The notes under the pieces: model-generated | Database searches by the model: none | What the model was told of the DNA's origin: nothing | What the model saw: the letters and a program-made list of their open reading frames with translations, nothing else | Position numbers and translations under genes: made by a program | Assembly: GCA_934678955.1 (NCBI GenBank) | Contig: CAKUSI010000166.1 | Coordinates: 1 to 7,930, forward strand | Direction: 5' to 3' | Length of the DNA: 7,930 nucleotides | DNA from: an uncultured Austwickia sp. | GTDB taxonomy: Bacteria > Actinomycetota > Actinomycetes > Actinomycetales > Dermatophilaceae | In this document: in pieces, positions 1 to 5,261 of the stretch | Layout of the letters: each line of letters begins with the position of its first letter | Position numbering within the stretch: position 1 is the first letter of the stretch

Positions 1-60
1 CACGCGATGATCTGGACCACCTCCGTGGCGGCCATCTGCGCGCAGTACCTCATGGGGTGA
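1..60 (+). CDS. C-terminal end of an unidentified protein (partial)
   Basis: Frame 1 is open from the window edge and ends at TGA 58-60, giving about 19 residues ending in AAICAQYLMG. All third positions are G or C, as expected of a coding end in this genome. The opposite strand has an equally GC3-rich reading starting at ATG 53 and running off the left edge, with a GGGGAGG-like stretch too far upstream (about 16-20 nt) to be a convincing ribosome binding site. The two readings share wobble positions, so codon bias cannot separate them. I prefer the plus-strand end. The family is not recognisable from so few residues. Confidence 0.4.
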   Translation, partial: HAMIWTTSVAAICAQYLMG

Positions 61-124
61 ATTCTCGCTCCACCTCCCCACGAGGTAGTCGCGACCTGCG
101 GCCTGACAGGACGCTGCTGGGACA

Positions 125-1402
125 TCACCAGTCAGCGATGTATACCCGGTCGGAACTGGTAGCAACAGCTCGGGATTGGCCGTTTTGAGATGCCCAGGTG
201 GACGACCCGGTATTGGGGAGTCGTGTATCCGTGACCGGCCTTAGCGTGTTGTCATCGAGGACGACGACACGACTGCCGGCCACGAGGGCGGGCCTTCCGG
301 CAGCATCGGTGCTGAGGCAGCGGTGCAGCAGGCCGGTGCTCCACTCCTCATCATCGGCAAGGGTGGTGGCGAGCGCTTCCTCCAGCACCTGCGCGAGGGA
401 GCCGAGGCGACGGGCGGCCTTGACTTCGAGGGTTTGAGGGTCCAGCTTGCAGAGCTCAACCTCGTCCAGCGGGCTGTCCAGATACTGCTGGAGACCGGTG
501 GGAAGTAGGTCCCGGCCAATTGCATGCCACCAGGCGGTGCCGCGACGCGGCCGCAGCTCGCCGACGAGTGCATACAGCGCGCGCGTCGAGCGAGCTGCGG
601 CCAGCGCGGCAGGGGCAGTTGTCCGGTGCGTCACCTCGTGCGAGGCGTTCAGGGAGGCGACTTCTCCTCTTGGTAGCGACCAGATTCGCGTGGGGGTGTC
701 GCCAAGCGCTACCCACGGCGAAGTGATTTCGACTTGTGAGTTCACGACGGGCCAGCGGTCCAGATCGATGACCTTGGCTCTCTGTTGTCCGAGCGCTGCA
801 GCCAGGACGTGGCGATGGTCCAGGCGGAGGAACTCCGTCTCCGCACCGTCGCGGCCGTGGCCAACCCCCTGATGCAGTTCACGCACCGTGCTGGGGCCGC
901 TCAGGTCGACCTCGATGACGCCGCCAGAGGTGCCGAGCAGTGCGGGTCCCTGACCGTCCAGAAGTGCCCCCCAGATCTGCGGCATCCGGCGCCCGACACC
1001 CGCCCGGCCGGAGTCGAGATCGATCATCGCCCACGGGCCGCGAGGAGCGTCTACGTCGAGTTCAGCGAGCACGTATGAACCATCATGACCGAGCCGTGGC
1101 GGCATGAGGGTGGACAGCGGCGGCGACCCTGGGGGCAACGAGACCCGGCGGGTGACAATCGTGACCTCTGGTTTCTCAGCCACTCTTGAGAACGATCCGC
1201 AGGTCAGGGGCCAGCCGCATGCGGTACACCATAGGGCGCACCGCAACGGTCGGTCGCTGTGCGTCAACGTCAGCCCATCGGCACTTCCGGACGGCGGCCA
1301 ATGCAGGATGTTCTCTGCGGAGGTCTCACCCGTTGAGGGGGACGAGACGCACTTCAAGACGGCCCTGCTGTCCCGCAAGCACGGACTGAATCGGATTAGC
1401 AT
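125..1402 (-). CDS. Hypothetical protein with beta-propeller-like segments and an N-terminal Cys cluster
   Basis: This gene encodes 425 aa of unknown function. The frame stays open up to 1606, but that part would lie antisense to the 64-aa gene at 1439, which has a good ribosome binding site, so I place the start at ATG 1402. No clear Shine-Dalgarno precedes it, so an internal start is possible. Residues 55-68 hold Cys55, Cys59, Cys62 and Cys68 (CX3CX2CX5C), which could bind a metal. From about residue 80 on, short hydrophobic strands alternate with turns and Asp/Gly, for example WAMIDLDSGRAG, CKLDPQTLEVKAARRL and the C-terminal SSDRVYIADW. These resemble the blades of WD40- or quinoprotein-like propellers, but no family signature is definite. 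There is no signal peptide or membrane segment. GC bias is weaker than in the oxidoreductase genes, compatible with later acquisition. It diverges from the small gene at 1439 across 36 bp. Confidence 0.7.
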   Translation of the reverse strand: MLIRFSPCLRDSRAVLKCVSSPSTGETSAENILHWPPSGSADGLTLTHSDRPLRCALWCTACGWPLTCGSFSRVAEKPEVTIVTRRVSLPPGSPPLSTLMPPRLGHDGSYVLAELDVDAPRGPWAMIDLDSGRAGVGRRMPQIWGALLDGQGPALLGTSGGVIEVDLSGPSTVRELHQGVGHGRDGAETEFLRLDHRHVLAAALGQQRAKVIDLDRWPVVNSQVEITSPWVALGDTPTRIWSLPRGEVASLNASHEVTHRTTAPAALAAARSTRALYALVGELRPRRGTAWWHAIGRDLLPTGLQQYLDSPLDEVELCKLDPQTLEVKAARRLGSLAQVLEEALATTLADDEEWSTGLLHRCLSTDAAGRPALVAGSRVVVLDDNTLRPVTDTRLPNTGSSTWASQNGQSRAVATSSDRVYIADW

Positions 1403-1428
1403 TGCGCAGTAATAGCCACGATCGGATC

Positions 1429-1433
1429 GGAGG
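1429..1433 (+). promoter_or_regulatory. Ribosome binding site of the 64-aa gene
   Basis: GGAGG lies 5 nt before ATG 1439. It fixes the start of the small plus-strand gene and argues that the opposing gene does not extend past about 1402. Confidence 0.65.
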
Positions 1434-1438
1434 CCGCC

Positions 1439-1633
1439 ATGGCAGAAGACCGGAAGCCCCCCTACAAGTGCAAGATGCACTGGGACGCGACGCGACAGGG
1501 CGTCTGGATCGGATTCGGTGTGGATCTCAACCCGGCCTGCGGGCAAAGCGAGTACATCGGTGTCACAGGGATCCCGCAGGCAGTCGACTGCCGCAAGTGC
1601 CGCCACATCATGGAACGGTCAGCCAGCGGATGA
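1439..1633 (+). CDS. Small Cys/His-rich protein, 64 aa, possible zinc-binding
   Basis: This short gene starts at ATG 1439 with a well-spaced GGAGG. The product has Cys11 and His14 in KCKMHW, Cys34 in NPACGQ, and Cys51, Cys54 and His56 in DCRKCRH. The spaced Cys/His pairs suggest a small zinc-ribbon-like fold, but this is inference from spacing alone. Trp and aromatic residues between the pairs (GVWIGFGVDL) would fit a compact core. No transmembrane segment or signal peptide is visible. The family is not recognised. The gene diverges from the 425-aa gene, so the two may share the 36-bp promoter region. Its TGA lies inside the left arm of a hairpin at 1629-1675, which may end its transcript. 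Confidence 0.65.
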   Translation: MAEDRKPPYKCKMHWDATRQGVWIGFGVDLNPACGQSEYIGVTGIPQAVDCRKCRHIMERSASG

Positions 1634-1675
1634 ACGGGTGGGGCGCCTGATAATGAACCAGCAAGCCCGTTCATC
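1629..1675 (+). terminator. Hairpin overlapping the stop codon of the 64-aa gene
   Basis: GATGAACGGG (1629-1638) and CCCGTTCATC (1666-1675) form a perfect 10-bp inverted repeat around a 27-nt loop. The left arm contains the TGA of the small gene at 1631-1633. No T-run follows, so this is at best a non-canonical terminator or an mRNA-stabilising hairpin. Confidence 0.45.
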
Positions 1676-1728
1676 ATGCCGCTCCGCACCTTGAGTCGAG
1701 AGCGCGGGGACCGAGCCTCGCGCAGACC

Positions 1729-2400
1729 TTGCGCAACCTCCCTGGCGGCCACCCGGTCGGTGCCTTCAGCAACGTCGATCGCACTCTGCGGCTCCGGAAG
1801 TCTCACCTCCTCGTCATCAGCGCCGGCATGGGGACGCCGTCCAGCTCCCGCATGCTCGGCGACCGCCTCGCCGAGGCGACCGTGAAGGCCATGACCGCCG
1901 GCGGCACCCCGACGACCGAGGTCAAGGTCCTCGAGCTGCGCGACCTCGCCGTCGACCTGGCCACGTTCTACACCTCGCACGTGCCCAACAAGGCGCTGCA
2001 GGCGGCGTTCGGCCTGGTCGGCACGGCGTCCGGCGTCATCGCGGTCAGCCCAGTGCTGAACGCGGCCGTGAACGGCCTGTTCAAGCTGTTCTTCGACCTG
2101 CTGGACGAGGGCGTGCTCAAGGGGCGTCCGGTCCTCATGGCCGCCACCGGCGGCACGGCCCGGCACAGCCTGGCGATCGACCAGACCATGCTGCCGATGT
2201 TCTTCTACCTGAAGGCCGCCGTCGCGCCGACCGGCGTGTTCGCCGCCACCGACGACTGGGGCACCAGCGAGTCCGGCCTCGCGCGCCGCGTCCAACGCGC
2301 CGGGACCGAGTTCGCCGAGCTCATCGCGAAGAACCCGGCCGCCGACTACGCTGACGAGTTCGCCAACGTCCCCGACTTCAGCACGCTGCTGAACGGCTGA
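1729..2400 (+). CDS. NADPH-dependent FMN reductase, CE1759-like (flavodoxin-like fold)
   Basis: This appears to be a flavoprotein that uses NAD(P)H to reduce FMN for a partner monooxygenase. The frame encodes LLVISAGMG followed by TPSSSR (phosphate-binding loop of the flavodoxin-like fold, about residues 27-41 from TTG 1729). It then has SPVLNAAVNGLFKLFFD (107-123), typical of the region contacting the flavin, and ATGGTARHSLAID (139-151). This pattern matches the actinobacterial CE1759-type reductases, which are usually encoded next to an LLM-class (luciferase-like) monooxygenase; none is in this window. The start is doubtful: the frame is open from 1657 without ATG or GTG before Met34, leaving TTG 1729 or CTG 1786, and neither has a Shine-Dalgarno. 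By family comparison the native start should be near CTG 1786. It converges with the oxidoreductase at 2557. The core is otherwise intact. Confidence 0.8.
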   Translation: MRNLPGGHPVGAFSNVDRTLRLRKSHLLVISAGMGTPSSSRMLGDRLAEATVKAMTAGGTPTTEVKVLELRDLAVDLATFYTSHVPNKALQAAFGLVGTASGVIAVSPVLNAAVNGLFKLFFDLLDEGVLKGRPVLMAATGGTARHSLAIDQTMLPMFFYLKAAVAPTGVFAATDDWGTSESGLARRVQRAGTEFAELIAKNPAADYADEFANVPDFSTLLNG

Positions 2401-2431
2401 CTTTCGGTCGGTATCCACGCCCGACCCCCCG

Positions 2432-2497
2432 GGTGTGCACTTCGAGGCGGCGATCCCATCGCTGTGGCGATAGTTCCGTGAGCTCGAAGTGCACACC
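2432..2497. repeat. Long inverted repeat between convergent genes (possible two-way terminator)
   Basis: GGTGTGCACTTCGAG (2432-2446) and CTCGAAGTGCACACC (2483-2497) are perfect 15-bp arms around a 36-nt loop. The loop carries its own hairpin, ATCGC-TGTG-GCGAT (2458-2471). It lies 32 bp after the FMN reductase stop and 60 bp from the end of the oxidoreductase gene, so it could end transcription from both sides. There is no T-run. The symmetric nested design also fits a dispersed palindromic repeat. Confidence 0.75.
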
Positions 2498-2556
2498 GGG
2501 TGGGGCCCAAACCGCCTCGGAACGGGCCCTGCCGTAGCCGCCGCAGACTCGGCGCC

Positions 2557-3744
2557 TCAGGCGAGGATCGCGTCGGCGGACGCCAGGCCGGACGCCAGCG
2601 CTCCCTCGGTGGACGCGTTCCCCATCAGGTCGCCACAGATGAGGGTCCGGTCGTCGCGGCGTTCCACGCGGCGGCCCGTGTCGTAGGGCGGGCGGACCGC
2701 GGGAACGGTGTGCGGGAGGTCGTGCACGGCGACCACCTCCCAGCCGTCGGTCGGCACCCCGTAGATCTCGGCCAGGTGGCTGCGGACGTCCTGCTCGGAG
2801 GCCACGCCCCGCTCGGTGAGCGTGAGCGCGGGAACGAGGTGACGCCCGTCCGGGGCGTAGGAGGGCGCGGCGAGCGAGGTGACGCAGGTGGTGGTGACCG
2901 GACCGGTGCGGCGTCCGTCCACGTGGATGCGGGCATCGGACGCCGGAGCTGCGTCGCACGCGAACCAGAATGTCCGCGTGCCGTGCCACTCGACCGACGC
3001 GCTGGGCGCGAGGTGCGCACACCCGGGGCCGGCCGCGAGCACCACGCTGCGGGCGGCGAAGGCTCCGCCGTCCGTCCGCACCGTGCCGCTGGCGACCTCG
3101 GTCACCGGCGTGTTCAGCCGCACGTCGAGGCCCCGGGCGAGCAGTTCGGGCAGCGCCCTCATACCGCGGGCGGGGACGCCGGGTGTTCCCTGGGCGAACA
3201 GGCGCAGGAGCCACGAGACGAACCGGGACGAGGTGGCGCCCTGGTCCTCGCAGATCACGCCGGCGAGGAAGGGCTCGACCACCTCGTCGCGAAGGGGACC
3301 GGTGAAGCGAGCGACGTCGAACGCCCGACGGTAGGGCTCATCGACCGCGGCGGCGCGGGCGAAGAATGCCCCCAACCCGGCGGAGCCGAGCGTGACCAGG
3401 CCGCTGCTCAGGTCACCGGCCAGGGCGAACGGATCGCGGGTCGGGTCCTTCAGCGTGGACAGGCCGTCGGTGCGGCGGACGGCGATCGCGCGGGGGAAGG
3501 GCCGAAGCCCGAGGCGTCCGACCGGCACGACCTCGGCGAGGCTGGGGTACGCCGGATTGAGCACCTGGAAGCCTCGGTCGACGATGAAGCCGTCGACGTC
3601 GTCGCTGGTCACCCGCCCGCCGACGCGGTCCGCGGACTCCAGCACGATCACGTCGCGGCCGCGGTCCACGAGGCGCTGCGCGCAGGCCAGGCCGGCCAGT
3701 CCGGCGCCGACGACGAGGACATCGCACTCGGTGAACTCGGTCAT
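2557..3744 (-). CDS. FAD-dependent oxidoreductase, amine-oxidase/phytoene-desaturase-like
   Basis: This 395-aa gene is intact. The N-terminus has the dinucleotide-binding motif GAGLAG (residues 13-18) after a hydrophobic beta strand. An acidic residue ends the second strand at LESADRVGGR (35-44), the double-Gly FAD motif seen in amine oxidases, protoporphyrinogen oxidases and phytoene desaturases. The C-terminal LICGDLMGNASTEGALASG (residues 368-386) is the second FAD-contacting segment (GD followed by a Gly/Ala-rich helix). Length and motif order fit the family. The substrate cannot be read from the sequence. ATG 3744 has GGGGAGG (3750-3756) 5 nt upstream. Codon use is strongly GC3-biased, as expected for a core gene. 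No membrane segment is seen, so a cytoplasmic enzyme is likely. It lies 115 bp downstream of the truncated glycosylase on the same strand and probably has its own promoter. Confidence 0.87.
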   Translation of the reverse strand: MTEFTECDVLVVGAGLAGLACAQRLVDRGRDVIVLESADRVGGRVTSDDVDGFIVDRGFQVLNPAYPSLAEVVPVGRLGLRPFPRAIAVRRTDGLSTLKDPTRDPFALAGDLSSGLVTLGSAGLGAFFARAAAVDEPYRRAFDVARFTGPLRDEVVEPFLAGVICEDQGATSSRFVSWLLRLFAQGTPGVPARGMRALPELLARGLDVRLNTPVTEVASGTVRTDGGAFAARSVVLAAGPGCAHLAPSASVEWHGTRTFWFACDAAPASDARIHVDGRRTGPVTTTCVTSLAAPSYAPDGRHLVPALTLTERGVASEQDVRSHLAEIYGVPTDGWEVVAVHDLPHTVPAVRPPYDTGRRVERRDDRTLICGDLMGNASTEGALASGLASADAILA

Positions 3745-3859
3745 GGCAGCCTCCCCACGCGTGCCATCGTGGCGTCGAACGGCGCGCGGACGCCTTCGCT
3801 GGGGTGGTGCTGGCTGCTCTGCATGGTCCGATCATGCCCTACGGGGCGGGCGGTTCAGG

Positions 3860-4219
3860 CTACGGGTACTCCTGCCAGCCGGGGCACCAGTACATCGTCT
3901 GGAGCCCCAGCCGTTCGGACGCCACGGGCGTCCCGCAGCGCGGGCAGGGGAGGCCGCGTCGCCGGTAGACCGCGTAGCGCTTCGCCCACCGGGGGACGTC
4001 TTCGCCGCGGGCGAGCAGGCGCTTCGCCTCGGCGACCTGATCGGGGTGCGCGACTATCCAGCCGGCCCCGAGCCCGACGGCCAGCAGGTCGCCGGCGTCG
4101 TCCCAGAGGGCGGCCAGCGTCTCGGCGTCGATGGACGATCCGGCGGTGTGCGGGTCGATCCCTGCGCGCCAGAGCAGTTCGGCGCGGTACACGTTGCCGA
4201 TGCCGGACACGACCGATCC
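3860..4219 (-). pseudogene. C-terminal fragment of a Fpg/Nei-family DNA glycosylase
   Basis: Fpg/Nei enzymes excise oxidised bases, using an N-terminal Pro-Glu as the catalytic centre, a helix-two-turn-helix (H2TH) and a zinc finger. Here only the back half remains. SGIGNVYRAELLWRAGIDP is the H2TH core. It is followed by a helical region and PCPRCG then YWCPGWQ, the zinc-finger loop, with Cys89, Cys92 and Cys109 counted from GTG 4210. The spacing is CX2C-X16-C-X2, but the fourth position is Trp112 where Cys is expected. Upstream of GSVVSGIGN the frame stays open but reads unrelated, Pro/Arg-rich sequence, so the homology ends near 4219. The catalytic N-terminal domain (about 150 residues) is missing from the window. 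GTG 4210 could start a 116-aa product, but it could not act as a glycosylase. I read this as a gene truncated by a rearrangement at its 5' side. Confidence 0.8.
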
Positions 4220-4442
4220 TGTCGGTGGGGTCCGACGGGGGGCAATGCCTCGCGACCAGGGGGAGGCGCGTCCGACCAGTCGGCCCGGGGCACCAAGCGT
4301 CGGTGTGCGTGGGGTCCGGTCAAGGTGGAACCACCTAGGCGAACGACCGCTGAGATGTCATACATCAACGACTTGGGCACCCTGCGGGCCACCAAGCGTT
4401 TGGACTGTTCAGTCCCCATCAGCAGGGCGCAGCAATCCAAGG
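4220..4442. other. Segment between two broken genes, no recognisable gene
   Basis: About 220 bp separate the glycosylase break from the ATPase break. One minus-strand frame is open throughout with moderately GC-rich wobble positions (from about 4419: MGTEQSKRLVARRVP), and may be a remnant of a third gene, but I recognise no family. Three short palindromes lie here: AGGTGG-AA-CCACCT (4323-4336), GATGT-CAT-ACATC (4354-4366) and GGACTG-TT-CAGTCC (4402-4415). The ends show no terminal inverted repeats that would mark an insertion sequence. Confidence 0.4.
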
Positions 4443-4577
4443 GTTGGACTTGCCCACACCGTTGGCGCCGACCAGCACCATCCGCGACGCCCATGGCAGC
4501 CACAAGTCGTACAGGTTCTTGAACTGGCGGACGTACACTCCGACGACCTGCGTGGACGCACCGAGCTGTAGACCCAT
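4419..4577 (-). pseudogene. N-terminal fragment of an AAA-type/SMC-like ATPase
   Basis: From ATG 4577 the frame reads a start typical of ABC/SMC-like or OLD-type AAA ATPases. VVGVYVRQFKNLYDLWLPW (residues 11-29) is the first two beta strands, and MVLVGANGVGKSN (33-45) is the P-loop, with G37, K43 and S44 of Walker A. After Asn45 (codon 4443-4445), where family members continue into a Leu-rich helix (SNLLEAL-like), it reads PWIAAPC and stops at TGA 4419-4421. Walker B, the signature motif and everything else are missing. Such ATPases normally have several hundred residues and many occur in antiphage operons. Upstream ATG 4622 is an alternative start. The ribosome binding site is weak. I take this as the surviving 5' end of a deleted gene; exact family is uncertain. 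Confidence 0.65.
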
Positions 4578-4749
4578 GCCCGCAAGATAGACCACCGAGC
4601 TCCTCGGTAGCGGTGCAGACATGGTGTGGGCACGCTGGGACAAAGGAGCCTGGCCATCTCGGCAGTTCCACAAGTCGACATCACGCCCATCGGGATGACC
4701 CGTGAACAGACGCACATGGGCAGTTGAGTGAGATCACGACCATGAGGTG

Positions 4750-4813
4750 AGGGCTGTGGGTCATCGGGCTTCCGGGGGGCGTCCTCGGGACCGCCCGCCA
4801 GCGGGTTGGTCAT
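4750..4813 (-). pseudogene. Possible 5' end of a lost gene (about 20 codons)
   Basis: ATG 4813 is preceded on the minus strand by GAGGAGG eight nt upstream, a good Shine-Dalgarno. The first 20 or so codons (MTNPLAGGPEDAPRKPDDP) have GC-rich wobble positions. The bias then fades near 4750 and the frame continues through sequence that is coding in another frame for the ATPase fragment. This looks like the start of a gene whose body has been lost. No family can be named. It diverges from the methyltransferase fragment. Confidence 0.3.
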
Positions 4814-4888
4814 CAGCAGGCCCTCCTCACGGATTGTCAGACCAGCGGTGGAGTCTCTCGTCGGTAGGGTGGACTTCGGGAGGGTGAT

Positions 4889-5023
4889 GTGACGATGGAG
4901 TTAACTGGCGATTCCGCTGAGCTGCGAAAGGCGCGCGGCGTGTGCTTCACCCCCTCCGAGGTCACCCGCTTCCTGTGTGAGTGGGCGATCACGTCCCCCG
5001 AGCCGTCCCGCGGGCCGGAGTAG
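4889..5023 (+). pseudogene. N-terminal fragment of an N6-adenine DNA methyltransferase
   Basis: The frame reads AELRKARGVCFTPSEVTRFL then CEWAI, the N-terminal segment of adenine-N6 DNA methyltransferases in which (L)RK.RG.FFTP..(I/V)..F(L/V).W.. precedes SAM motif I (EPSCG). Here, after ITSP, it reads EPSRGPE and stops at TAG 5021-5023. EPSRG may be a decayed motif I reached through a small deletion, or chance. The catalytic NPP(Y/F) motif and the whole target-recognition part are absent. Either GTG 4889 or ATG 4895 may be the start; GGGAGG (4878-4883) gives 5 or 11 nt spacing, favouring GTG. A full enzyme would have several hundred residues, so this is a 3'-truncated pseudogene. Its neighbour is a restriction-type gene, which fits a former defence locus. 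Confidence 0.65.
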
Positions 5024-5190
5024 GCTTCTCGGACGTGTAAGCCTGCTTCAGCAACCGGGCGGCCTTGAGCACCTCGACCGCCTCCGCGTCCCGGCCGACC
5101 ACGACCCGGCCCCATGAGCCGTCCGGCCTCGACTCCCGGCCGGCCAGGTGTCGACAGCGGGCCTTGACGAACGCGGCACCGAGTACTGAC
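4989..5190 (-). pseudogene. Probable C-terminal gene remnant, family unknown
   Basis: On the minus strand from about 5190 the frame reads AAFVKARCRHLAGRE, then WGRVVVGRDAEAVEVLKAA and RLLKQAYTSEKP, with almost all wobble positions G or C. This bias cannot be a shadow of the restriction gene, which starts only at 5262 and has its wobble bases in a different phase. The composition (charged, helical, no low complexity) looks like a real protein tail. The formal stop is at 4989-4991, but the last residues overlap the methyltransferase fragment, so the real end may have been lost near 5030. I do not recognise the family. Confidence 0.35.
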
Positions 5191-5250
5191 CGGCCTCGGG
5201 GATGCTCCCTTCGCGTGTCTGCTCGACAGGGCAGGATGGATGGAGATTCC

Positions 5251-5256
5251 GGAGGA
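5251..5256 (+). promoter_or_regulatory. Ribosome binding site of the DUF262 gene
   Basis: GGAGGA lies 5 nt before ATG 5262. The frame is open further upstream to an ATG at 5202, but that start has no comparable site and adds residues unlike the family, so 5262 is the start. Confidence 0.75.
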
Positions 5257-5261
5257 GTGGC

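Noticed and set aside
1403..1606. Extension of the 425-aa gene to an ATG at 1606
   Set aside because: It would be fully antisense to the 64-aa gene, which has a well-placed GGAGG.
1462..2496. A 344-codon minus-strand open frame
   Set aside because: Shadow of the FMN reductase; low-complexity Arg/Gly/Val/Glu sequence without motifs.
2500..4338. A 612-codon open frame on the plus strand across the oxidoreductase and glycosylase
   Set aside because: Antisense shadow, rich in Arg/Gly/Ala/Asp without motifs, while the minus strand shows definite FAD and H2TH/zinc-finger motifs.
4220..4442. Insertion sequence or MITE
   Set aside because: No terminal inverted repeats, target duplication or transposase motif could be seen.
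5164..5189. TTGACG ... TACTGA as a promoter for the restriction gene
   Set aside because: The spacing is only 14 bp and the -10 match is weak.
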